Below, piece after piece: positions 10,350-21,932 of a DNA stretch of 64,000 nucleotides. The stretch's first letter is position 1. Each line of letters starts with the position of its first letter. Origin of the DNA: Rosellinia necatrix (taxonomy: Eukaryota > Ascomycota > Sordariomycetes > Xylariales > Xylariaceae); the NCBI GenBank assembly GCA_021209875.1, contig JAGYVD010000001.1, positions 3,658,001-3,722,000 on the forward strand. Reading direction: 5' to 3'. The position numbers were made by a program, and so were the translations under genes. The notes under the pieces are model-generated. The model had not been told where the DNA came from and did not search any database. It saw only the letters and a list, made by a program, of their open reading frames with translations.

Positions 10350-12171
10350 TCATGCCTTCCCCCTTCCCCTTCCCCTTCCCCCCCCTTGGATTGTACACTA
10401 TATACTAGGTATATTACCCATGCTGGCGGGGTACCAGCCGCTAGTCACAACGACGAAAGCATGGCACGATCTTTGGATAATGAGCATGTACGATATACGG
10501 GGCATCCGTCCATATTGTAATGAGGAGAAACAGATAGCGACGATGAGCGGGCCAATTTGAAAACTGGAAGACATTTCATATCGATGGATATCGGATTGTA
10601 TTCCGTGCTCGTGCCATCCCGTGCTGTCTCGCACCCGAAAAGTGACTTCATGTTAGTTGTATGCGCCTGCGAATGTTTATCCCCTTTGGTCGTATTTAAA
10701 AATGCAGCGGGTGCGGTTAGGAAGGATTGTCGCAAGGTATGCTGTTACATGCGTTCACTATCTGTTGAGAGGGAGATAATCAGCTAGGTAGGTACGTCGA
10801 CTTGTCACCATTTCCGGTCTGGATGAGGCAAGTGGTCGCGCGACATCATCAGCAACCCCCAGCGTCCGTCTGTCCGGGTCTAGGTCTAGGGCTGTGTTAG
10901 CACAGAGCTTAAAAGCCCGTTTTGGAAAGAAATCACAAGACACACGAGGGAGCTTCTGATGATAACAACTTCCCTCAATTCAATCGATATAATGAATAAC
11001 TGGATGCAGCAACGAGGAGTCGGTCCCTGCATACACTACGTAGTGTATTTCTCACTTAAGTATCCGATATTAAATAACTAGCCCGAATAAGTACTAAGGT
11101 AATTTCTCCTTTTTGTTCATTATAGATACTTAGTGGTTTGAATATTACACGACGAGCCGAGCCATTTTCGCGGCTCAATAAATTGTGGCAATTTACTTCA
11201 CTGAAGGTGGAGGGGTTACCAGTGAAACAGGACACCAACGAACCAGGGGTCTTGTGCCCCTCCGATGATGCTACCTACCTAGGTACTGATTTAAAGCCTA
11301 GGCAGCCTAGTGTAACTTACGTAGGCACCTAGGCACCTAGGCACACCCACCTACTTAGTGCCAACGTACCTAGATAGGTTACTTACCGATGGGCAGGTAA
11401 CTAACTAACTACCTACCTCCATCACAAGCAAAAACCGTTGCCAGTGCCTGGAACCCGTCATTCCGACTGGCTGCCCTTGCTCTGGGTAGGTAGGTAGTGT
11501 ACATACTGCCCCTTTCACCTCTATTGTGCCATTTGCCGTTGCCAACCGATTTACTGTTGATCATTACTTGTACCTACCTACCTTACCCTCCGTTCCCAGA
11601 GAGACTCAGGCGCCTCTATAGTAGACAAGCTGATGACGTTGCTTTACACAGGCACACTTTGTGGCCGAGTTGAGCGACAACCCCCAGAACCTTGATCTTT
11701 CAAACAGAAATATCCTAGCCAAGTCGCATTCGTCCGCCTACCTAATTCAACATATCTACTATCTACATCTACATAGTACATACCCGGCTCAACAACCAAC
11801 CTTAGCCAGCATATACATACACTACACCACAGGCCCTGAATTGGTCCGAGCATTATCCCACTTCGGCACTTACCGCCCATTTCCCGGTGCCATTCGATGC
11901 TGGAGGCGTATCTGCAATCTTAAGCTACCCACACTCTTGGCATCGAAAGAACAACACGAGCGATTCTGGGCCAGGTTTAGTAAATATCGTGACGGCGGTC
12001 ATATACTTTGCACGACCACTCTGTTCACACATATTGCCTCCCTTTTAGGCACCAATCACTTGCCTTGGAAGTAGGTAGGGATTATTTCAACGATCGGCCG
12101 AAATAAAAGACGAAGACGAAGACGAAGACGACGACCACTACGACGACGACGACACTCCTCTCCTCAACGCC
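10350..12171. other. Intergenic, upstream of ethanolamine kinase
   Basis: No recognisable gene. A C-rich run follows the CorA stop (10363-10384). TACCTAGGTA-like words cluster at 11265-11420 and 11500-11585. An open frame at 11661-12074 has no ATG near its start and no motif; it is probably promoter or leader sequence. Confidence 0.55.
12100..12152. repeat. GAC/GAA trinucleotide repeat in 5' leader
   Basis: Runs of GACGAA and GACGAC/TACGAC triplets end about 20 bp before the kinase start codon. Confidence 0.8.
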
Positions 12172-13564
12172 ATGCCCTCGAACACGCCAAACAGAGTTGC
12201 CAATGGCGATTCCACAGACCAGATCCACCGCATTCCCTGGATGTACGACTCTACGAACGACGACGACTCCGCTCGAAAGCTCATCCTCGCCCTGAGACCC
12301 GAATGGTCCAGCCCGGATTCGCAAGTCGAATTCGTGCGCTTTACTGATGGCATTACAAACACCCTACTCAAGGCGGTCAATCGGAAACCGGAACTATCCA
12401 GAGAGCAGGTCGATAGTGAGGCTATCTTACTGCGGGCGTATGGCCACGGCACCGACGTTATTATAGACAGGCTTCGGGAGACACAGAACCATGAACTGCT
12501 CATGAAGCATGGTCTTGCACCGACGCTGTTAGCCCGGTTTGGCAACGGCATGATGTATCGCTACATTCAGGGCAAGCCCTGTCAGCCCGCCGACCTGCGC
12601 GAACCATCGATATACTTGGCTGTGGCGCGGCGCATAGCTCAGTGGCATGCTACCGTGCCCTGCATACACGAAGCCGAACCCAAGAGCAATGGGGTTGTGA
12701 ACGGATCACATGGTTCACACGGTTCCTCTCTCGAGTCTGTTGCACCGGGGAAGCCAGTACCAAATACGTGGACCGTCATGCAGAAGTGGATAAGGGCATT
12801 GCCTACCAAGACGGAAGCCCAGTGTGCGAGGCAATCTGAGCTCCAAAAGGAGCTTTCATGGCTCGTGGAGGAGTTGAGTCAACGGCCCGGGCTGGGGAAG
12901 AACGGCGTAAGTTATCACTCCCCTAACCCTACATAACGGGAGAGCCCTACCGAAGGATCCGGGGCCTCCCATTCATCAAGACCAGGAGGCTGACCATGAC
13001 ACTGCCGAGTAGCTCGTTTTCGCACACTGCGATTTGCTGAGCGGAAACGTTATCATTGAGCCAAAGGGGCCGGGGACAAACGGGGTCGGCAGTAAACACG
13101 AGGGCCAGGTGCAACAGCCCACTGTGAGCTTCATCGACTACGAGTATGCGACGCCATCGCCCGCGGCTTTCGACCTCGCGAACCACTTCGCCGAGTGGGG
13201 CGGCTTCGACTGCGACTACAGCGTGCTGCCAACGCGGGCGCAGCGGCTCGAGTTCATCCGCGAGTACATACATACTTACTTTAGTCTGGTGGAGAGGCCC
13301 GAGGGCGAGGGGGAGGTCGACGAGGAAGCAGAAGCGCAGAGACTGCATGCCGAAGTAGACACATTCCGCGGCGTGCCGGGGTTCTACTGGGGTATCTGGG
13401 CGCTCATCCAGGCCACCATCTCCCACATCGACTTCGACTACGCCCAGTACGCGGAGGTGCGGCTGGGCGAGTACTGGGCCTGGCGGGAGGAGATGGATGG
13501 GTCGCGCGAGGCGGCCGGGAAGGAGGCGCCGCCGCGGGAGAAGAGATGGGCACAGCGAGAGTGA
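12172..13564 (+). CDS. Ethanolamine (or choline) kinase
   Basis: Two exons, 12172-12906 and 13013-13564, 428 aa. The 106-nt intron has a GTAAGT donor and a GGCTGACC branch site; it joins ...GLGKNG to LVFAHCDLLSGN. The enzyme phosphorylates ethanolamine and/or choline with ATP, the first step of the CDP-ethanolamine/choline (Kennedy) route to phospholipids, in the cytosol. The catalytic loop HCDLLSGNVI (Brenner-type, catalytic Asp) and the metal-binding IDYEYA...FDLANHFAEWGGF motif are present, and the C-terminus ends in the usual FYWGIWALIQATISHIDFDYAQYAEVRLGEYWAW helix region. The DLLSGN form and overall layout favour ethanolamine kinase over choline kinase, but specificity is not certain. 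Long reverse-strand frames over exon 2 are shadows of GC-rich coding DNA. Confidence 0.9.
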
Positions 13565-16500
13565 AGAGCAGGGAAGGGGAGGGAGGGGAAGGAACGAGGA
13601 GAGGGGTTTGTAAGATGGGCGGTTTTTTGGGGGGTCTCTAACATAAAAAGAACCAGGCTTTCTCGATAGAAGAGCGTGCCCCGGGGCTGAGCGGACGGAC
13701 GAATGGAAGAACGGACGGCGACTGATCAGCCTACGCCACGGGCAAATCCTTAATGGCAGAGGAGGGAGTGGGAGGATCCTCTCACACAAACGAGGGGATC
13801 CAGGTGTTTTCCGTTCGGAGCTACCTCCTCCCACTTACTTATATAATAGGGAGGCGCGAATTAGAGGATATAGAGAGTGTAGAGAAGGGAATAGATACAG
13901 TCGAGACTCGTGATCGGACATTTGATATGCTGGGATTGGTGATGACTCGGATGCGTATGAGGGGGGTCGCGTAGGGATGGTTATGGCTTGCCATATTGCT
14001 GCTGGTATAGAACCGATCGTAATTGGGGGTCTGTCTGATAGTTGATAGTATGTGCGTATGGGGAGGGGGGCCGTATATCGGTGTGAACCTACTTGGCTAG
14101 GGATAGATGGTGGCTGGATCGGCAGTTCGATCAGCCGCTCTTCAAGCCCGGGGGGAGGGGGTTACGATCCTATGTGGCGCTTGCTCTCTCGCCACTGTTG
14201 TGTGTTCCTTTGGTCCTGGCTATGGGCTGGTTGGTTACCTTGTGCCTTTAGCTGCTCTTGCTGAATATGTGGTTTTGTGTGATGTTAGTGATCGGCATTC
14301 CTGCGATCCGATTAACCTCATCCGCCGCCGACGCTGTTCTATCCAAAAATGCAATTGTGTTGCCCAAAACCCTCATGATGATGATGATGAACAACCGACG
14401 TGTTCTCGAGGCCCTGAAGCTTCTTGCGGTATGGACGGAAGGAGGCAATGATAACTATGTCGTCGTCGGAATGCGCGAGGTGTTCGTGTGCCTAACGCTT
14501 CCATTATCTCATGCTGAATATCAACGGATACTCTCGTTCTCAATGCTGGCCCTCAGTAGTTATCCATTTCGTCTCTTCGCATGACTACGAACTTTTCGCC
14601 TTTGTAGGGAAGTCATATCGCCCAGGATGTACTTGGGTTTGCGATTAGATCAGATATATCGGTGACAGTGCCCTTAGGCCATGGTTGGGTCTGCTTCATG
14701 GTTGCTTGGCCGATATAGGTAGAAATAGATTTGGCTCTTGCCGGTGGGCCGGTCTTTACTATCATTTCCCGCTTGCCTGTCCGCTTGCCCGGCACCCCCG
14801 GGGATGGATGGACGGACGGACGGATAGATAGGTAGATAGATGGATGGGTTCGGCCGAAGCGCTGAACGACCCGACCTGCTCGGGCAGTGTGTATCGCGCC
14901 TTGATGATGCGTAGTTACGCAAGGCCGACGCTTCACGGGGGTTCCAGGGGCTGGCCACCCTGCATGCCGCCCATGGGATCAAGCCGAGTGGTCGTGTGCG
15001 ATGTGTTACGTTCCCGATAAGGGCCTTTGCGAGCCGGCAGTGCCGGTTTTTTGGGACCGGGGCTCCGGCGGTACGGTGGTGAGGACGTCGGGTGGCACGG
15101 TGGTGTGCCGGATAGCGCCTTGTCCCTCCTCCATCTGGCTCGTCCCTTCACCTTTACTGGGGCCTTCGAACACCGCCACAAACTTAGGGGTGGATTTAGG
15201 TATGCTTCTGGCTTACCCAATGGATAGGTCTTCTACTTGCATAGAATAAATATCCTAGTATTCTGGACGGCACGTAGAGGATATGATATCACAGGTACTC
15301 GAGGACTTTCCGGTGGCGGAATAAGCTAGGACGCAACATGATTCTATTTCCTAGCTATGCCTTTGTATGTATGTATGTATAGTTATCGAAGAGTTAAAAC
15401 TGGTAAGTAAGTTCTAATGCAAACTAGCATAATCATGCGAGTTGATGGGATTCTAACATTCAGCTTTATGCTATAGGGAACCCTAGGCCAAGGTTGTTGC
15501 TTCTAGTTGAATTCGATATAAGAGCCCCGGGACATAGTTATTGGATGTGAGATCTAGAGATCATATCTGGACTCAAGTGCTTCGGTTTTGCCCGCGACTA
15601 GCATATCACTGCTATACGCCTCGGACATAATTATCTAATACTCCGGTTTGCCAGGCCGATCACGGCACCCTTCTGAAATAAAATGACGCAGAATAAGAAA
15701 TCAGGAGCTGGAAGAGAAGACTCGAGGACGATTCACCCGCGGTAGCCACGGACAGGCCGGCTGATTCGATACATTCCAAGATCCAGGGTGGGGGATGTAG
15801 AATGCGAGGTTGGGGAATTCACGTACGGTAAACAAGCAACACCTCCACATTTATGGGTAGGCCATGTATCGGCACGGACTCGCACGAGGCTGTGCGTTAT
15901 CGAGAGCGGCCCAGGTGCATATGTCAGTCGGAACAAGGTACATATAACCTATCGAGGGCATATGTGGGCACAGCATCCCCCATGGAGGTAATGTATGGTC
16001 CCCCCTCCCCTCCCTCCAAGCAAGTCCTACACCAGCAAGGAGTTCTTCCACCCTCCCCCCGCCTCTTCTTGCCTCCCGCTTCGACGGGTCGCCGCGGTAC
16101 ATATGTAAGATGCTCGTCGCTCACCCGAAATCCTCCCGGCGCACGGTGGAAGATGATGTGCGGGCGGAGTACCCGATGCAGCGTGTATGTTGTTGTAGAT
16201 ACCTTGCATGTATATACATATGATATGTATGTGGTGTATGTGGTGTATGTGTGTCATGTACGTACCTACGGTGAAATATCCAGACTGCCGATCCATGGTG
16301 TCTCCCTTGGGGGCCAGCTGAAGGCAAGGCAAAGAAGGGACGGGACTCACTAGTGTAGCCGAAAGGGCGTCTGGGCGGCTACACGGCCGGGAAAGCTGAG
16401 CGGGATCGACAGAGTCGCACGCAGACTCAGACTCGTCTAAGTCGGTGCTTCCGACTTTCTCACCCTCAAGAAGCGGTCACTTCTGGGCGTCATCCAATGG

Positions 16501-17039
16501 CGGATACGGCAGCTCGACCCGTGAGCAGAGTCAATACGGCAGGTGACAAGACAGGCACATTTCCAAAAGCAGACTGGGGGATGGGGATGGGGAGGGGGGG
16601 GACGAGGAGGAGGACGAGGGGGAGGAGGACGAGGAAGAAGAAGAAGAGAGCGGTTCGAGACCCTAGCCTACGACCAACGTGCTCAAACCCGCCTGTCTGT
16701 CCGGCTGTTTGTAAGTGCAGCACATTACATAGCATGTGCCTGGTTGGGCGACAGGCGGCGGCGAAACATATTCCTACTTTTACCTAGAGCCAAGCCAAGG
16801 GCGTAACTCCGTAAATCGGTTCGCACGTCTCTGGCAGGTCCCCTGCCTCTTGGCGACGCGCGATCCCAGACGTGACGAGCTGATTACCCGACGTTGATTC
16901 GAGGAGAGTCGTAGCGAAAGGTATGGGACGTATGCGTCCGGGGGGGAGAGGGAGGGAGGAGCACCATTTATTTTTCTTCTTGTCGAGAAAAGAGAGCATG
17001 TCAACTCGTTGCCGCCGAAGAAGAGCAAGATGCAAGATG
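13565..17039. other. Gene-poor tract, part 1
   Basis: Many short overlapping frames on both strands but none with a recognisable motif or a consistent splice path. A GATG/GGAC-type run occurs at 14807-14845, GTAT units at 15364-15380 and 16200-16262, and a purine-rich GGGA/GGAGGA block at 16580-16645. I see no gene. Confidence 0.5.
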
Positions 17040-17075
17040 GCATACCTACCTACATGGGCAAGTCAGGAAAAGGTA

Positions 17076-17235
17076 TGCAGCGTATGTATGCATGTATGCA
17101 TGCATGTGTGTGTGTATGTATGTATGTATGTATGTATGTATAACTATATGTATGTATATATGTATGTATATATGTATGTGTGTGGTACGAATGTATGTAG
17201 GTATGTATGGTATGTATGTATGTAATATATGCTTG
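17076..17235. repeat. (ATGT)n microsatellite tract
   Basis: Long run of GTAT/ATGT tetramers with interspersed GTGTG and TATA units; open frames over it are repeat artefacts giving Met/Tyr/Cys/Val strings. Confidence 0.9.
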
Positions 17236-17644
17236 TATGTATCTCCATCTACAGGTATCTACCGCACATATCGATCTCGGAGCGATCCTTACGCTTGACC
17301 GCCTTTACATGGGACGGGCCTCGGGACTGGGGCTTCTAGCACCCCGGCACCCCAGCACACGCACACATGCACACACGCATACACGTTCGTTTCTCTCGCC
17401 CTTTCTGCTCCATCTAGCTATACTACACTACCCGTATCCCAGTTGCGCCGTTATTAATGCTCGAGCATCTTGATCCCCTCCCTCGCTTTGGCATGCTTTG
17501 CATATTCCTTCATGCACGCCTGCCGCTTTAAGACAGCAATATACTCGTGTACCATCGTGACAACCTCCAGCCTATACTATGTACTACACTACCGTATCGA
17601 ACAGCCTACTTTACTATTTACCTTTGAGGTACTACTTACTCTCT

Positions 17645-17685
17645 TCGGTAGGTATGTATGTATGTATGTATGTATGTATGCATAC

Positions 17686-17716
<31 letters not shown>

Positions 17717-17785
17717 TGTAGGTATGTATGTATCCGTGTATATATCCGCGCATGTATCTGTGTATGTATGTTTGTATGTACGTGG
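17645..17785. repeat. (ATGT)n and (TA)n microsatellite tract
   Basis: GTAT run, then a TA run (about 17685-17717), then GTAT again. The unit matches 17076-17235, so the two may have a common origin or simply the same slippage-prone motif. Confidence 0.9.
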
Positions 17786-18116
17786 AATGAAGAATTCAGC
17801 TTTCCGGGTTCCGGTGGAGTCGTTTTCCAGAAAGTCGAGAATACGTGGCTGAAAATGAGATACCTGCCATATGTAGAGTCCTTATCGAGGTGCGGAGCTG
17901 AAGCGGCTGAAAAAAAAAACCGAAGAAAAAAAACCGGGAGGTTTAGGTAGTATAATACGGAGCAGTCAAGTACGATCTCACTCTTTGGGACCCATGATTT
18001 AACCATGTTTAGCTTTTTCTCCGGATGATGGGAGGGGAATGGGACGAGAGCAAATGTATAAGGGAAAGGGAAGAGGGAAGGACAATATGATGGAGGGAGA
18101 ACACATAGCTAAAGGG

Positions 18117-18190
18117 GGATAGAGAGAGCAAAAGAGAGCGAGGAGCGAGAGAGAGGGAGAGAGAGAGAGAGAGGAAGAGAGAGGGGAGAA
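18117..18190. repeat. GA-rich microsatellite
   Basis: Purine run of GAGA units within a wider purine-rich block; non-coding. Confidence 0.85.
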
Positions 18191-19721
18191 GGGACGAGAT
18201 TCGCCTCGCTTTGCCTTGCGCTGCATAGAACTTCACCACACTCCAATTGACCTGACCCCACGAGGAGAAGAACGGCCAATCCCTGTCTAGGCGCTCTCGG
18301 CAACCCCAGCACAAGAGGGAATGGGCTCATCTCGCCAGGGCGGGCCGGTAAGCTTCCCTCGGCACTTTGAGGTTTGTCAATGCCGTTACGAACACTGCGA
18401 GGCCCTGAAGGGGGAAGGGATCAGCGCCCTAGAGAGTTCGGCGTGTCTCCCGGCTCAGTGCAACGCACCACCCTCGTCCACCCCTCCCCAATCCGACAAG
18501 CGATCGACGCGTACAGCTGAGCTGATGGGGGCGCCATAGGAGAGGGGGGTGGAGGGAAGGAGGAGAGGAGAGGAGAGGAGAGGATATGTAGTGTATGTAT
18601 ACCTAGGTACGACTATATTATAGTATATTCCGCACATAGTAGGCTTAGCAGATCTAACAAGCCTAGCAGATCTCGCAGACCTAACAGACATAGTAGAACA
18701 TGGCAGACAGCTAGAGTTAGCACTTACCTAGTATTAGACCAGATGGGGCTGGAAGGGGGGTATGTAGTTGGATTGAACGAGCGAGCGAGCGAGCGGATGG
18801 AAGGGAAGAGACATGAATGTATCTTTGTGCGAGCTGTCCGTCTGATATGTGCCGCACTGTTGTGTTGCCTGGGACGGTAGGGTCCGGTCAGCCACTCCAG
18901 CTGCTTGTCTACGTGTTCATTCCCCGTCCATGAAACCACGGCTTGAGAGCAGGTACGTGTAGTGAAGAAAAACATATGATCACACTCTCCAGTGCGGTAG
19001 AGGGGCCGCTGATACAGCCGGAGTCCTGGGTTTAATTACCTACCTACACTACCTACACTACCTACTTACTTGCCATTGAGCTGAGTACTTACCATTGCTA
19101 CGACGATGGTGGCTGGGCTGGTAGTTATTTGTCGTCTACATACATGCCGGATACATCCATCTCAGCAAGGCAAGGCAAGGCAAGGCAAGGCCGGTCCCGG
19201 TCGAACGACAGATAACTATACCAGACATACCAGACATGCCAGACATGCTATGGTAGTTCACCAACCCAGGTGAGAGCCAGTCAGATGTGCCTCTCACATT
19301 CTTCCGGGGGCATGTCTCTTCTATCTATCTATTCATCTATCCATCCATCCATCCATCCATCTACAAGTATCTATCTATCTAGTGTAGGGGCATCTATCAT
19401 AGCTCTAGGCTCTAGCCTAACTCGCCTAGCCTACATAAGCCTACCTAGCCTCGGGTAGGTAGTAGGTAGCTTGGCACGGTAGTTTATGCATACCTGATAC
19501 CTGCCAACCAGTACATGACAATAGAGCAGCAGCCTGGCGCCTGAGGCAATTACTTGTAGGTATTCGTCTATCCGTGCTGTGATAGATGGTGACGAATACG
19601 GCTACACTCATCGCTATTCCGTCCGGCGACCCGGCCTGGCATGTTTCTTAGCCATCCATCCATGTATATACTTGTATACCTACCTGGGTTGGTGTATATT
19701 GCGCAGTGTGCCATGTACGGA

Positions 19722-19775
19722 AGGTAGGTAGGTAGGTAGGTAGGTAGGTAGGTAGGTAGGCAGGCAGGCAGGTAG
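19722..19775. repeat. (AGGT)n-(AGGC)n tetranucleotide repeat
   Basis: About ten GGTA units followed by three GGCA units, adjoining a region rich in TAGGTA words. Confidence 0.9.
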
Positions 19776-20586
19776 GTTAGTGAAAGGAGGGGTTGGTGTA
19801 AGGAGAGCGAGGAGACATGACATTCCAGGCTATTACGCCATTTCGCTATTTCGCCATCTCGCCGTTTGGGGACGCTCAGCATACCATCTCTGGATTATGC
19901 ACGATGATCATCTCACTTCCCCAGTCTCATTCGGCCCTCAGCTTCGTGGACTAGCCGACGCTGGACGGGACTCGCACATGCAAGCCATCCAAGTGCTGAC
20001 ATTTATTACCGTTGCATGTCAGGTAATATATCCATATGGGTAACCAAGCTTAGCTCGTGCCGATGCTACCACGGTATCATCCGGCCATAAAGCTCTGGGT
20101 TGCCGAGCTGATGCTAGCTCGACGGCGGCACAGCACGCGTGTTTAGACGTGGGCCACCGGTTTCCCTCGATCGAGCCTTATCACACCAATGGGGACGTCC
20201 GGTTCCGTTACGAACCATCAAAGAATCGAAGGGGCACAATGTGCCGACGACTGTGCGCGCTATCACGTCCCGTCGCACCCTGTGCAGTCTGTGGGTGCGG
20301 TCTGTGGAGAGGTGCCGCACGCCAATCACGGCGGTGGTGATCACCCGAGATGCCTTCTCAGCCCACCACCGGCCATACGCTCTAGGTTGGATGCTGGTTA
20401 TTACTGGCAGATCTCTCTCGCTGGCGTGCTTGTATCTACCACGCATCTCCAGGCCCCCGACCCGCCTCGAGTATTTCAGCTAAGCTCGGCAGCCTTGACT
20501 AACTCTTAAACTCTTCTCCACGGAGTAGGCGAACTTGATGATACGTACGTGGAGAGGATGCCGAGAGAGGAAGACAAAATAAAAAA

Positions 20587-20590
<4 letters not shown>

Positions 20591-20624
<34 letters not shown>

Positions 20625-20815
20625 AGACCGGTGGACATCTGACCCCATGCTTGCTCGAGTTTACTGTTGAGTACTTAGTTATCCCTACTTAACTAACACA
20701 ACCACGACCACAACAATAACAACAACAACGACAGCGATAACAGCAGCAACGACAACAACGACAACAACGACGACAACGACAACAACAACAACAACAACCA
20801 CCACCACCACAACGG
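20591..20815. repeat. GA run and ACA/ACG-rich run
   Basis: Dinucleotide GA run (20591-20632) and, about 65 bp on, a run of ACA, ACG and CAC triplets (20697-20815). Open frames over the latter are repeat artefacts. Confidence 0.85.
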
Positions 20816-21780
20816 GTATTTATTCTGACAGTCAGACAGGTGATCGGTTATACACTCTCCCCGGCGGTACTGGGTAGGTAAGGTAGCTAGTTGTATGACC
20901 TTATTGACACTGATATTGTGTGATATCGCCACCGGGGCGTCAACGTCGACACTCATATTACTGTATGTATAATAGTCTTGACGAAACAGTGTATGATAGG
21001 TCTGTGCTCATATTGTGTGTTTCGCATGTATGGCGCTGCAACAACGGCATAACACGTGTGAGGGACACCTTAGATGCGCAGGGTAGGCAGTGTACGTGAG
21101 CATGTATCTACTCGGATACTACCAGTGCATGCTTGGACTACATGACTACATGACTACATTACATTAAATTACATCAAATTACATACATCACATACTTGCA
21201 TACGTTATTACATACATTACATGCCCACATTACATAGACACGTACATACACGAATCCTACTTTGATGGTAAAAGCCGATCTTATATGGTACTATCGACAT
21301 ATTTGGCCATATGTGAATCTATAAGTTTGAGCTTACCCAGGTTTGCCCAGCTCGGGGACCGGAAAATTGTCTGAATTAGACGTTGCCTATCTAACTACCT
21401 AGCCTACCTAGGTAGCTCGAGGCCTTAGGTTAATTAAAATTAAGTACTTACTTAACTAGTCAGTAAGGTAGCGTACTCAGGTCTGACAATACATTCATTC
21501 CCTCATATACCGTACAACTCCTCCCACATGCACGATTCAGCGCTAAGACAAAGGTGGGTGTTGTTAACTCACTTGTTTGAACTACCTACTCCGTCGCCTA
21601 CTACTGGCATTGTCACAGGTTCGGCAAGACTCCTAGGTGATTGGTTCTTGGCTTTGAAGATAGTGTAAGTAGTAGATAGTTAGGTTAACTAACCTACATA
21701 CATACCTACACCCACATATGTAGTACATGACAGCATGCCGATGCTGCTGCTGCCAGTGGAGTGAGTATGCATGTGTTTGG

Positions 21781-21932
21781 ATCAGGGTATCGAGGTATCA
21801 AGGTATCAAGGTATCAAGGTATCAAGGTATCAAGGTATCAAGGTATCAAGATATCAAGCTATAAAGGTATCAAGATATCAAGCTATCAAGCTATCAAGGT
21901 AGCAAGGTAGCAAGGTAGCAAGGTAGCAATGT
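21781..21932 (+). repeat. Octanucleotide tandem array, 19 units
   Basis: Nineteen consecutive 8-bp units in perfect register. The consensus is ATCAAGGT, with variants ATCAAGAT and ATCAAGCT in the middle and four AGCAA(G/T)GT units at the end. Non-coding and intergenic. Confidence 0.95.

Larger units (their letters stand above)
18191..21780. other. Gene-poor tract, part 2
   Basis: No gene recognised. Simple repeats include GAGGA pentamers (18558-18586), AAGGC pentamers (19165-19192), CTAT/CATC tetramers (19320-19382), GGTA then GGCA tetramers (19722-19775), a GA run (20591-20632), an ACA/ACG-rich run (20697-20815) and degenerate ACATTA units (21130-21240). A short stretch at 20114-20510 is open on both strands but has no motif I know. 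Confidence 0.5.

Noticed and set aside
11661..12074. 137-aa frame before the kinase
   Set aside because: No ATG near its start and no motif; sits in the likely promoter and leader.
12947..13834. 295-aa open frame on the minus strand
   Set aside because: Antisense to exon 2 of the ethanolamine kinase; Pro/Leu-rich and without motif, a GC-driven shadow.
16650..16680. GGTTCGAGACC resembling a tRNA B box
   Set aside because: No A box or cloverleaf upstream; the region is a purine-rich repeat.
17076..17298. Met/Cys/Tyr/Val-rich frames
   Set aside because: Translation of (ATGT)n repeats.
20697..20956. 87-aa Leu/Ser-rich hydrophobic frame
   Set aside because: Produced by the ACA/ACG repeat read in reverse; not a gene.
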